A DNA stretch of 64,000 bases from Poa pratensis (lineage: Eukaryota; Streptophyta; Magnoliopsida; Poales; Poaceae), in NCBI GenBank assembly GCA_947311845.1, contig CAMZMU010000063.1, positions 61,247,833-61,311,832 on the forward strand, given 5' to 3'. The notes beneath the pieces were generated by a model, which ran no database searches, had not been told where the DNA came from, and saw only the letters and a list, made by a program, of their open reading frames with translations. Position numbers and translations under genes: made by a program. How positions within the stretch are numbered: the stretch's first letter is position 1; each line of letters begins with the position of its first letter. This document shows, one piece after another, positions 11,613-22,775 of the stretch.

Positions 11613-12860
11613 TATGTTACCAAAACTCACCTAAAAAAATGAAGGCGTCCAGTTCTCCTTGAATAAAAGAAATGTCTTGGAGCCTTTACCAGTTCAGGTG
11701 AGCAGATCGCCCTCCGTTGATTCCCTAAAAAAAGCACTGGAGCTTTAGAGAGTGCTTCAGTAGTGGTCAGAACTCTGAAGAACACCTCGTGTATATACAT
11801 ACACGAAGTGTTCTTGTCGCCAAAGTTGCGTCAGGAACGAGTCAGAAGACATCGAAATAATCATCACATGGCTGACTTCGTCTCGCCTTCTCGAAAATAA
11901 ACAGAGCACAGACTCGGCTCCACTTGGAAGGTATGCAGTCACCAATAAACAGTATCAGGTATATTCAGGTGTATTTTATGGCAGCGAATTAAAATACTAG
12001 GGTATAAGATAAGCGTTTGTAGAAGGAAATGAGCATGAACAATTTTCCCTTTCCTTTCCAATTTAACAAAATTTCAAACCGGGAAACTATCTGGAACGAA
12101 TTCGGGTCAAGTCAGCAAAATTGACGGAAGAGTACAGCAGAAAATAATAATTGAATGCGCGGATAGCGGAGAGGAAAACGAAGGCGAAGGAGAAGCTTCC
12201 CAAGGCGGCGACGACGCGGTCAAACGCCGAGCGGAGCCGCGCAGAAAGCACAGAGGCAAGGCCCTCCACCGCGGCGGCCACGAGCATGGTCCCGGCCGCG
12301 GTCGAGCATACGGGCTCATCGTGGGATCCCTCGGAGGGGTCGAGCGGCGCGCCGGCACCTCATCCCTCCGGAGTCCGTAACCCACGACGACGACGAAGGC
12401 CCGGCCCAAACAAATTAGGGCCCCAGATACCTGTTCTACAGAGGCCCATGTACTCCCAGCTGCTGCGCCATGCGGCATTGCGGCAGTACAAGACCGGTCG
12501 GTTACTGGAGTTCTTTTTTAAGGACGGTTGCTATCAAATCTAGCTCAACTTTTCTCGTAATTGATTTGTTTCTTGTACAGAAATGAGTGATTGGTAGGGA
12601 AACATGCATTATCTGTTTGCTTTAAAAATGAGATTACATATTTAATTCTCAAAAACTTAATAGCACAAAAAAATCAAAATAGCAAAAGGAACAATAATAA
12701 ATCTAGGCGTGCAAATGTGCGGGTAACACCGCTAGCTCTTAAAAATTTCTAAAAAAATTCTAACCAGATTCCAATACCATTTTAAATTAAACATGATTTC
12801 ACGCAAATTAACCAGTTACTAGTGTTCAGTGTGATGTGGCTGGATGTTCTCTAGTACAAT
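11613..12860. other. Intergenic, no supported gene
   Basis: AT-rich DNA with a GC-rich island at about 12150-12400. Overlapping open frames on both strands in the island (66-130 codons) show no recognisable domain and look like composition effects or a decayed gene fragment. Confidence 0.5.
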
Positions 12861-13028
12861 CAGGGGCGGAGCTACATGGCTCTAGGGTGATGCACATGCA
12901 TCAGGGTACTTAAGATTTTACTTGAGAAATTAGCTTGAAAAACAGTGTGTGCACCACGTTAATCCTGATAAAATGCACCCTAGTGACTAAAATGCACCAC
13001 GTTCAATTTTAGTCTAGCTCCGCCCCTG
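12861..13028. mobile_element. hAT MITE (168 bp) with 8-bp TSD
   Basis: Perfect 14-bp terminal inverted repeats, CAGGGGCGGAGCTA at 12861-12874 and its complement at 13015-13028. It is flanked by the perfect 8-bp target duplication AGTACAAT (12853-12860 and 13029-13036). CAGGG-type ends plus an 8-bp duplication are diagnostic of the hAT superfamily. It has no coding capacity. Confidence 0.96.
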
Positions 13029-13439
13029 AGTACAATAGGCCCTCGACACAGTCATGAACAAGAAATAATTTTCAGTGATGAACTGACGTGAAACATAAGT
13101 GGCCTCCGTTAGCAAACGTCTTGTTGACTATATCGGTCAATCCTATCAACCTTGGGCCAATTCGGTAGGATGGTGGCCTCGTGGAGCTCCAGCTTCCCGT
13201 CACTTTTTTTTACACCACGACATGTCGACATCTAGTGACAGAGAATTGGCCTATTTGGTAGGGGGTGCGCCTATATATCGCTTCGAGGCAGCAGTTCCTG
13301 GCCGCGCCGCCAATATGCGCTGCATATTGGGCCCGGCCCATATATGTGATTGCTTTACTATTACTGCTTCGCAAATGAATCTGAATAATTTCAAGTCGGA
13401 ACAAATTCAAAATTCACCTTTTTATTATAATCTGAACGA

Positions 13440-13885
13440 TTCTAAAATTTGAACATTTTCCAAACCGAATAACTTTTTGATTTCAATTTTTTTAAATGAA
13501 CAATTTTGAATTTGAACAAATTTTCAAAATGAACAAATTTTGAATATGAACAAATTTCAAAAATCAACAAATGTCGAATTTGAACAATTTTTAAAATGAA
13601 CAAATTTCAAATTTGAACAATTTTTAAAAATGAACAAATTTCGAATTTGAACAATTTTCCAAAAAATGAACAAATTTTGAATTTGAACAAATATCGAATT
13701 TGAACAAATTTTGAATTTGAGCAAATATACAATTTGAACAATTTTTGAATTTGAACAATTTTGGAATTAGAACGATTTTCGAAAATGAACAAATTTCGAA
13801 TTTGAACAATTTTCAAAAATGAACAAAATTCAAATTTAAACAATTTTCGAAAATGAACAATTTTTGAATTTGAATTTTTGAAAGA
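13440..13885. repeat. AT-rich quasi-tandem repeat (GAACAAATTT-type)
   Basis: About 445 bp built from variants of a roughly 20-bp unit around TTTGAACAATTTTCGAAT. Units alternate between GAACAAATTT and GAATTTGAAC. The 124-codon minus-strand ORF across it is a by-product of the repeat. Confidence 0.8.
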
Positions 13886-13929
13886 AAAACAAAAAAGAAA
13901 CGAAAAGGAAAACAGAAAACGAAAATGAA

Positions 13930-14843
13930 AAAAAAACAGAGAAGAAGAAGAGGGAAAACGGGAGATGGGCCAGCCCATCAAACGTCCATTTTTATCTCCC
14001 CCTCCGTCCTCTCGCGCACGGCTCTGTTCATTCTTGGTGGTGGTGACTCTGATGCAGAGAGAGCATCAGCGTTAGATATGCTCCGAGAGCCTACTCCTCT
14101 CTTCATTCTTGCCATTGTGAGAGGGTGAGAGAACACACAACACAACCTAGTGAGAAGAGAGGAACAAGCAAAGGAGAGGTGATTATTGTCCCGGTTGATG
14201 ATTCATGGCCGGTTTGTCTTCAAGCTAGTGTTTGGAGACCCAAACGTGTTTGAATTGGCTACAAATTTGGTTATATTTATTCTTAGTTTTACTACTTCAA
14301 TCTTGCTAGTTGGTTTGAGATTTGGGTCAGTGGAGGATTAGTTTTGAGATCTATTTTGTATGTTCAAATTGCTGTAGTTTTAGCACATAGTGTTTTTGGT
14401 AGGCGAACAGTTTGGTCAGGAAAACGATGTCTAATTGAGCTCGAATTTGGTGAGATGTTGCGAACATAAATCTTTGATTATCTACCAAATTTTTTGCAGT
14501 TTGGATCTGTGATTTAAGAGCACCGACTTGATTGCCCAAGGGCAGAAACTATGATGTATATGCTTTACTTAGATTGCTCATAGTGGAAGCTTCTCGTGGA
14601 CCGCTTGGTCCACAACTGTGGTTTTTCCTCCTCACGATGAGAAGGTTTTGCACATAATTTTTTGTGTCACTTGCGCATTTAATTGTTCTTATATTTCCAC
14701 TGCATATCTATTGATTGAAACTATTCTCAAAGTTCATCACATGCTAATGGTGTTGTGTATCTTCCATCACATCATCCTCATGTACGAAACATAAGCCCAT
14801 CTTGATGGGAACGCATACGTGCTAGTTCCCCACCCTACACATG
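13930..14843. other. Intergenic, no supported gene
   Basis: Unique-looking DNA leading into copy 2 of the direct repeat. It contains an A/G-rich stretch at 14110-14180 resembling a retrotransposon leader, but no LTR ends were found. Confidence 0.4.
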
Positions 14844-15340
14844 GCGGGGTGCGTAGGCCCGGGAGCAGCGCCTATAGCATCTGCATCAGGACAACCTCCG
14901 CGGCGACGGTCTCTGCCTCACCTCAAATTAGTGACGACATCAACAACCTCACACCGTGGACCACAGGAGCAAGGGCCTCTAAGGGCCATGGCCTCTCGGA
15001 GTGTGGCGAGCGCACATTGTTGAGAAAAGGCTGCAACATGAATGTTTCGAGGGAGGTGGGGGTAGAGAGTGGTCACCATCGATATTTTTGTGTACCCTAA
15101 GACCATACGAATTTTGCATTTTGTCACACTCTTTACATGTCAGACATTATTTACACCCTGTATTTTTTGTTTCGAATTTTTGAAACATTAAAATGCAAAT
15201 TTTGAATATTTCAAAATAACGAACTCCATGTATGTAGCTCGAGTGCCATCTGCACTTTTTTATCAACTTAGTCACCTCTCACTCCTCCCCTACCTGAGGA
15301 TGGACATGCTGCGATGTATCAATTTTTTTTGCCGGTAATA
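14844..15340. repeat. 0.5-kb direct repeat, copy 2
   Basis: The second copy of the 11079-11612 sequence, in the same orientation and 3.77 kb downstream. It lacks the internal 39-bp segment and has scattered substitutions. Both copies end in a poly(T) stretch followed by GC(T/C)GGTAA. Confidence 0.85.
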
Positions 15341-15745
15341 CGTTTCTCATTTATAAAATATAGATCCAGTTACAAGTCACGTAATACCAACCTTACAACC
15401 GACCTTACAAAATTGAAAAGGTAGGATAAACCTATGCGAAAAATGACGCCTATCACTCTCCTTCGACACCATCGTAGCAGCCACCAAAGAGAAAAGAGAC
15501 AGATGACCTATTCACCCGAAATTGACGCGACTCACCACTGATCAATAACTTTTTGGACCTACAAAGTTGTTTGTCATAGGACAAACCATCATCGTTAAAA
15601 TAATCAGACCGGTGCCGCATAACCCCAGACATGCCATCGATTCAGAACATCATGCAAACCTTCCCTTCCAAACCCACCCCACAAGAATACATCTATCCCC
15701 GTTCAAAAAAAAATACTACCCAGCCCTTATCACAGCTCCAATGCC
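15341..15745. other. Intergenic, no supported gene
   Basis: AT-moderate DNA without ORFs above 75 codons that show a domain. It ends at the target duplication of the next retroposon. Confidence 0.4.
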
Positions 15746-15758
15746 CACGATGATCATT

Positions 15759-17091
15759 GAAGAAATAGGCTTTCGCCCCGCTTTATAAATAAAGCCACAC
15801 GGCCAAACCGATACAAGTGATGAGGGGAACCTCTTACAAAGCAGACCAAAGGTAGGAAAAGAAAAATACAAGGTGAACCAAACATGCCACCAAAGACCTC
15901 GTAGCGTGCCCGAGGGAAATTGAGACTCCACGATGACGCCCCCAAGAGAGTAATGACGTGACACATCACCGTCGTCGAGACCAAAGATGGTCTAAGGTTT
16001 TCACCCGAAGCCCCAAAGCGTCTAGAGTACCCACAACAGCGCCCTCAAGAGGGAAACGATACCCGCAGGCGTCGCCGCCATTGGCGCCGGAGCGCAGAAC
16101 TTTCGTTCGGAAAACCCTAGCACCACGCACGACAATCCCCGTGCCTAGCCACCGGAAAACGATCTGGGAGTAGACGTTGCCAAAGCGCCGCCAACCCCGG
16201 GAACCCCCGCCGCCCGCTCCTCGCCGTCCAAACGGCCAAAGAGACCGACCATCACCACCGCCACGTCGCTCGTCGTAGAGCCGTCCACGTAGTCCACCTT
16301 CCAGGGCCGCCGCCCCGGCGTCCGCAACCTCAAACCGAGGAGCCATCAAGCCGCGAGGTCAACTGCGCAGTTGAGTGAGGCCGACGAAGGCTCTAGGCCC
16401 ACGAGAGAGACATCTGCAACCGATAGGAGGAGACCGTCATCCTCCACCGCGCGAGGCGGTCGCCGACCGGACGCAACAGCTAGGCCGGTCAGGCCCAGAT
16501 CAGCCCAGCAGGCCTAGATCAGGCCCAACTAGCCCTGCCGCCGCGCTGCAGCGCCAAGGTCGCAAATTTCCTCTGCGTAGAGACTCACGGATGTATGCAC
16601 CGGTCGGGGCCCGTAGAACCCAGATCGGGCCCATATCTGGGCCGAGCAGCACCAACCATGGCCACCTCCCGAGCTCACCTATCGCCGTCGCCGTGCTGTC
16701 CCCGCATCCGCCACCGTAGAACCACGCCGCCAGGGCCGCCGTCCTCCACCGAGGGTCGCCGCCATGGCCTTGAGGGACGGCCACCGGGAGGAAGTTGCTG
16801 CGCCACACGAGATGCGCCGCCGCTGCCCGTATGCGCGAGGACCCTGCAGGTCACCGCACCGCCGCAGCCCTTGCTCACCGCGGCGCCCAGGCCGACGCCC
16901 TCGACCCGCACCGAGAGCCCCGCGCGAGGGAGTAGGAGGAGCCCCGCCGCCGCCAGCGCCCGGCCTTCGGCCGGCGACGCCGTCCAGCGGCGGCGGGGAG
17001 AGAGAGAGGACGGGGGAGGGGCTGGAAGTTGGCGGCGCGAGGGGTTCCCCCCTTGCCCACGGGAGCTACGAAGGGAACACGAAGGGAGAGG
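15759..17091 (-). mobile_element. Non-LTR retroposon (1333 bp) with 13-bp TSD
   Basis: Flanked by the perfect 13-bp duplication CACGATGATCATT (15746-15758 and 17092-17104). Read on the minus strand, it has a GC-rich, CCG-repeat-rich 5' part (about 17090-16100) containing AGGGTTTTCCG. A core follows with GGGTGAAAACCTTAGACC, then an AT-richer 3' part ending TTTATTTATAAAGCGGGG and AAGCC. The length and variability of the target duplication point to LINE-type retrotransposition, although no plain poly(A) tail remains. The core is shared with the element at about 18453-19922. No reverse transcriptase is encoded, so it is a non-autonomous or truncated copy. Overlapping GC-rich ORFs are not credible genes. 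Confidence 0.8.
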
Positions 17092-17104
17092 CACGATGAT
17101 CATT

Positions 17105-18452
17105 CGTCTCTAGTTAAAATCTTTTACCGAAATAAAGGACACGATTAACCTGCCATAACCGGTTTTGACACGTCACCCAACTTTTATCCACGAACGCCAA
17201 AGAAAATGCAAATAAGCACGCTCATGGATATAGACGATGCAGACACGACGACCTGAATCTTCGTCCGGTCGGTAGGTGCAAGTAGAGCAACAATGAATCT
17301 GAACCTTGGACGGAGCTCAACTTGAAACCGGGCGGTCGTGACAAAGGTGAGAGGTCGATACCGTGGTGGGCGCCTTGGTAAGTCAGGTCTCATGTATGTC
17401 TCTCCGGCTGTTTTGGTCTGAAGCCATTTCTGCACTACGGGTCTATGGTGGCGATCAGGCGATGACGATGTTTTATGACCACGGATACGTACACTTGGCT
17501 CGCCAAGCTCAGTGGCCCCCGCCACGTGAAAGCACCGAGCCATGCTACTCCTGTATGTGAACGATAGACTGATATGAGTAGGAGTGAGGGATTGCGGATA
17601 GCGCAGCGCCATGAAAGCACCGTACACAGCGATTGTCCTGGACCTGGATCACCCGAGCCACGCAGCTACAGTCGCAACACAACATGTCATGGAAACGGTG
17701 CCTTGTACCAGGGTCACCACGTGATGCTCCTTTTCCTATTATTTGTTGCTACCTGCATGCATCTCTTCGGCCCCGACTCCCTGAAGCAGCCCATATCGCT
17801 CCAATGATCTTTCCCACGGGGTAGCTGTGTCCTCCTGTGTAGACTCTACAGTGAAACCTACCGTACAGTCAAAGCCACGACGCGGGGAGGGGAATCTGAG
17901 GAATCAGCATCTCCTCCGCCTCCTGCCAACTTTCTGCGCCGATTCCACGGAAGCTTGCAGGCCAAGCAGGGGGAGTACAAAGGCAGTACCGCAGGCCGGA
18001 CGGAGGAGCGGATAAACCCGAGGATATGCCGTTCGAGCGTACGGTGGGGGCGAATCAGGCGATTCGTTTCCATGATCACGCAAATCACATTTCACAAGCA
18101 TAATGCGGTGGGGTGAGGTCCCTCTAAACAAAGTCACGGCACCGGATTCCTCTCGATTAAAAATGGCTAGGAAAAGCAAAGCGTCCAGGGAAGGGAAAAC
18201 GCTATCGTTTCGTCCTCGTATCCATCTCCTTTCATGCATTGCTAGCTTATTGGGAACACAGTGGAATCACCGTAGAGTATAAGTACATACTCGCTCCGTA
18301 TCAAAATATAAGACTTTCTAGACTTTGCGATAACGGTATTTGATTCGCGACAACGATACGATGTGCAATTAAGCAATTTCGTTTTATTACACTCCAGTCA
18401 CAAGCCACAGCTAGCAGTTAGTATTTTACAACTACATTCATCTTTCCCAAAG
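17105..18452. other. Intergenic, no supported gene
   Basis: No conserved coding region seen. At 18291-18330 a segment CTCGCTCCGTATCAAAATAT resembles one end of a Stowaway-type MITE, without a matching partner end. Confidence 0.4.
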
Positions 18453-19928
18453 CCCGACCCCCGCGTCGCCTCCCAGGGGCGACTCGGGGGAAACCCTAGT
18501 TCGCCGCGCCGCCACCCCCTCTGGCCTCCCTCGTCGCGCCGCCGCCGCCGGAGGCCCACGCGATGGACGGCGGCGGCGGGGCCCTGCTCTAACGAGCGTG
18601 CGGCGTCTCATGGCGGCGCGAGCACCCGGTGGGGAAAAGTTCGGCCTCCGGCGAGGCGGCCGCTGCGGCGCCCGGCGGTCCGGCCACGGTCCTCTCGCCC
18701 CGCGTCGTCGCCCTGCAGCGCCTCCTTGGCTGGTGGCTTCGGCCGCTCGCCCGGCGCGGCGGCGCCGGCAATCTTGCTCGGCGCGTTGGGGAGGGGTGGC
18801 AGCCCCTCCTCCTGCTCCTTGGTGGTGCGGCGGTGGTGATCTGGTGCCTGGACGGCCGCTGCGCTGCGCCGGTCTGCCGAGCTTGGGGCGTCGGATCCGG
18901 TCCACGCCCGATCTGGCCCGTCGACTTCGGTTGGTGGCGTGGAAGGTGGAACCTGCGCTGTGGCGACGCCGGCGACACGCGGGAGGTGTTTGGGCCAGTG
19001 GGTTTGCAGGTCGGCGGCGCTGCGGGTTCCCCCGCCTTGGTCCGGCTGCGTGGGCTGTGAGGTCTTGGTTGCTCTGGGCGAAAGCCTGATGATGCGGCGT
19101 CCGTGGACATCGTTCTCCCTCTTGAGGGGTTATCGTGGAGCTCCTCGTTCTCCTTAGCCTCGGATCACATCTTCGGGTGAAGACCTAGATCCTGCGGTGC
19201 AGGTCGGACGACGGCGTCGATTCTCGTCACTTCCCCTCATGAGGGCGTCGTCTTGAAGATGGTGTTTCTGCGTGCTTGCCTGTGGGTTGGACTTACACAA
19301 CATTGTGGGTGGCTGCCAATTGACGATGTCCCGGTGGTCTGTTGGCGTTGCGGGTTGTGTGGCAACGATGACGGTGGTGAGGGAAGCCCAGCTGCGGCAT
19401 GTCCTTGGTCACCGGTTGTCCGTGCCGCGTCTCGTTGAGAAGCTGTGAAGTCGGAGCTGCGTGTCGCGGGGCGGCAGGCTGGCAACGATCCCACTTTTTC
19501 TCCTATGGCCACGCGGACTACGCCGGTGCAAGGTGTGCATAATTCTGCGGTGAAGCTCTCCGTCGAAGTCAGAGCTGCCTCTTCCTCCACGCTTTGGGTC
19601 GACTGTTTGGCATGGGTCGGCATGGACCGGCAGTGCTTGCGACGAGGGCTTGGTTCACGGTCACAGAAGGTGAAGTCGGAGTCGCTGCCTTGCGGAGGTG
19701 TGATGACGATGACGCCGGATTGCAACCTCGACGATAGTCTCTCTTCTAGGCGGCGTGTGTGCTCCGTGGCTAGGTTAGCCGGGTGCACAATGTGGTCGTG
19801 CTCCATGACGACAATGGTGCATCGCTCTTGTAACGGTTTTAGGCCGGTTCCCCGCAAATGAACCGGTCAATTCCCTCTACATTTTAAATAAAATAAGGCA
19901 AATTGCCCGTTTTGTTTAAAAAAAAGAA
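18453..19928 (+). mobile_element. Non-LTR retroposon, plus orientation, about 1.47 kb
   Basis: A GC-rich 5' part begins near GCGTCGCCTCCCAGGGGCGA and GGGGAAACCCTAG (18459-18502). A core has CTTCGGGTGAAGACCTAGAT (19171-19190), and the 3' end runs GGTTTTAGGCCGGTTCC (19836-19852) to an oligo(A) tail (19917-19926). Oligo(A) and family relatives in the window support a LINE-derived retroposon. A target duplication could not be found, so the 5' end is approximate. No reverse transcriptase is present. Confidence 0.65.
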
Positions 19929-20879
19929 ACAAGAAAAACATTATGAAAACAAGTCGCATGAGGATAAAATACGTGATAACTGATAACGGAATGCGGTCCC
20001 CCAATAGAAACGAGACCGGTGGCTTGAAACTTGAAAGTCCATGGAGGATGGATTAGGCAAGATAAGGTGGGTCTTCTATTTTGTCTGTTCATAGCCACGC
20101 TAGTGACTTGCAGAGATCCAGCTTAACTCTATAGATATGTTAACAAAACTGTCGACGTCGGTGTATTCACAAAACAACAGATGTTTCTTGTTGTGTTTCA
20201 GTGTACAATGCTGAACCATACACACAAACCGGTTCCAAGCTTCAAGCAAACCAAAGGCTCGGATGTGAAGAGGACAGAAACACGCCACGGATGTGAAGAA
20301 GGAAGAGGTAAGATGAAGAAAGCAAGCTGTTCGAACTGACTTAGGTTGGACCAGGACCCACCTATCCTCTACCAATAAGGAGTCGCTTTTGGGGTTAAGA
20401 CGAACAAAGCTAACTGACAGTTAGATCTTGCATAAAAAAGACCAACAAGAAACATCACTAATCTAGGATTCATGTGGAAAGGATCCAATCTTCTTGGGAT
20501 TGGCCAGTTGCACTCCACCACTTCAGGCATATGAGCAAAATGTGATAAAAATAAACGAAAACGGAAGAAAGATTACTTCATATAGATTTTATACATGAAG
20601 GGGTTAGTATGTACATTAACATCACCATCACACGGAAACCGATCGAACAGGTTGGCGTTCTTCTCTAACCAAGGCAGCCAAAAAAAAAGGCCTAGAAAGA
20701 AAGAGGAAACAAAGAGATCGAGCTAAGATCTCTTCTTCGGCACTCCTGGATTGATACAACGGGTACTCGACAGTCGACAATCTCGATCTACTGCATCATC
20801 GCACACTGCATATACAAAACGTTGTAGGCACGAACATTATCTCTACGGGAACGAACAGTCGACGATATGGGGTGGCTCT
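19929..20879. other. Intergenic / 3' flank of the kinase gene
   Basis: No supported gene. The last few hundred bases before 20880 should hold the 3' UTR of the minus-strand PPCK gene, but no clear AATAAA signal position can be chosen. Confidence 0.4.
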
Positions 20880-21928
20880 TCAGGTTGGCTCCACCACCTC
20901 TCGGGCTCCTCCTCCGCTCAAGATCCACGGGTGCCCTGGAGTAATTTGGATTAGGACAAGTTATTAGGATAAGGAGGAGTGTCGAATCGATTAGAGTAGA
21001 ATAATAATCTAGCAAACGAAACGAATCATATGTACTTTTGAAAGGAAATTAGTATTCCTCAAATATTCCAAATCCACCAATGTAGAGAATCCAACGTGAT
21101 GTACGGGCGGGGGCGCTTACGGAGGACTTGCTCGGCGGAGAACCTTCTGGAGACGTCGCGGCATATCATGCGCCTCATGAGGTCCTTGGCCAGCGGCGAC
21201 ACACCGGAGAAGAGCCTCGGCGGGAACCTAGGGCTTCCCCGCAGCACGGCGGAGAACACGTCGGAGGCCGTCTCGCCGCTGAAGGGCAGCGCGCCGCCGG
21301 TGAGGAGCACGTAGAGCACCACCCCGGCGCTCCACACGTCGGCCTTCTCCCCGTACTCGCCGCCCGCCACCACCTCGGGCGCCACGTAGTGCGGCGTGCC
21401 GACGAGGCCCCGCGCGCTCTCCCCGCCGCCGACCCAGGCCGCGGACCCGAAGTCGGCGAGCCTGGCGCGGAGGGGGCCGTCAGCGGAGGCGGCGTCGAGG
21501 AGCACATTGTCGGGCTTGACGTCGCGGTGGGCGACGCCGCGGCGGTGGCAGACGGCGAGGGCCTCGGCGAGCTGGGCCGCGACGGCGGCGGCCTCGGGCT
21601 CGGGGACGGGCGCGCCGCCGCGGAGGCGGACCCAGTCGAGGAGGTCGGGGCCCGTGCAGAGGTCCATGACCATGTGCGTCCAGGCGTCGTCCTCGTAGAC
21701 GGCGTGCACGGCCACGACGCCCGGGTTCCCGGCCGCGGCGAGCTGGGCGAGCTTGGGCTCGCGCTCGGCGAGCGCGCGGTCGAGGTCGTCGGAGAGGCGC
21801 GAGCGGTCGACGGACTTGACGGCGTAGAAGTCGCCCGTGGCGCGCGCGGCGCAGCGGTGGACGACGCCGAAGCGGCCGCGCCCGATCTCGGCGCCGATCT
21901 CGTAGTCGCGCTTCAGGTCCTCACTCAT
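20880..21928 (-). CDS. PPCK: Phosphoenolpyruvate carboxylase kinase
   Basis: A Ser/Thr kinase that phosphorylates the N-terminal serine of PEP carboxylase and relieves malate inhibition; cytosolic. Exon 1 is 21928-21121 and exon 2 is 20935-20880, with a 185-bp intron (GTAAGC...CCAG), giving 287 residues, the normal PPCK size. The product starts MSEDLKRDYEIG, typical of plant PPCK. It shows the Gly-rich loop GRGRFGVVH (16-24), Lys38 in YAVKS, the catalytic loop HRDVKPDN (134-141), DFG (159-161) and GTPHYVAPE (177-185). It ends RHPWILSGGG...EVVEPT, encoded across the junction. There is no autoinhibitory region or EF hand, as known for PPCK, a minimal CDPK-like kinase regulated mainly by synthesis and turnover. 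A tiny last exon just before HPWI is characteristic of PPCK genes. An upstream in-frame extension to 22144 is 5' UTR. The frame is intact and very GC-rich. Confidence 0.95.
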
Positions 21929-22029
21929 AGCCGGAAGGCAGATCTGTTTTTTATCCTCCCGAGTAATTTTTTGGATTTTTTGTTTCGTTTGAGGATGATG
22001 GTGGATCTCGGGCAAGAAGGTGGGTCGCG

Positions 22030-22036
22030 TATTTAA
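22030..22036 (-). promoter_or_regulatory. Possible TATA box of PPCK
   Basis: TTAAATA on the minus strand, about 100 bp upstream of the PPCK ATG. It is weak and supported only by position. Confidence 0.3.
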
Positions 22037-22389
22037 CGACGAGCCCCGGAAGTGTGGGCGAGAGCCGAATATTCGGATCCTTCTGGAGTGGACCGCTACC
22101 CGAGTTACGCTCTGGTATTCCAGCATCGAGTGCCACGGTTCCACTAATGACTCTGGTTAATTTGGATTACAATACCCTTATCTAGATGTTCTACTGCGAT
22201 TAGTTGGATATATTAAATCAGGAGGAGTCAGGCAGTCAGCAAGCAGCACGACTCAGAGTTAAAACGGAATACCAAATTTACTCTGTTTGTTTCAGTCTCC
22301 ATGTTGATTTTGAACTGGTGTTCCTTGTATTCCTATATGATTTTTTTCTTACATATAATTCATTTATCATGTTGGAACAGAGCCAATTG

Positions 22390-22775
22390 CGTCGTCAGAG
22401 TCGGAGCTATCTAGTCGCCGACACGGGTGCCTGATTGTTCGGCATAGGCCAACATGGTTCACAACGTCTGTTGTGGTGAGAGCTCTGTCGATGATCGTCT
22501 AAGGAGAAGTCGGAGTCTCTTGATCGAGGAGGAGTGGTGACGATGACGCTCGATGGCAATCTCGACAGTGATGTTTCTTCTCGATAGTGTGCATGCTTCG
22601 CTAGGGTAGCCAGTCAGGAGGTGTTGCCCTGTGTGGTCATGTTCCATGACGGCAATTTGTGGGCGTATATACTGGTTTGAGCCCAATTTTCCTATAATTA
22701 ATTAGGCAATTCTAGTCTTCTTAATTAATGAAATGAGACTAGGCAAAAAAAATGCCTCCGTTTCAAAAAAAAAGA
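22390..22775 (+). mobile_element. 5'-truncated retroposon of the 18453-19928 family
   Basis: Shares, in the same order and orientation, motifs of the 3' third of the upstream element: GGCATRGGYCRRCATGG, GAAGTCGGAGTC, GGTGACGATGACG with GCAATCTCGAC, GTGGTCRTGYTCCATGAC and GGTTT. It then runs to an AT-rich 3' end with A-runs at 22744-22751 and 22763-22771. The 5' two thirds are missing, as expected of 5'-truncated non-LTR copies. Identity is moderate, so it is an older copy. Confidence 0.7.

Noticed and set aside
13607..13981. 124-codon ORF rich in Phe/Asn/Ser/Lys
   Set aside because: By-product of the AT-rich array.
21128..22036. 302-codon plus-strand ORF across PPCK
   Set aside because: Gly/Ala/Glu-rich reverse of a GC-rich kinase exon; no domain.
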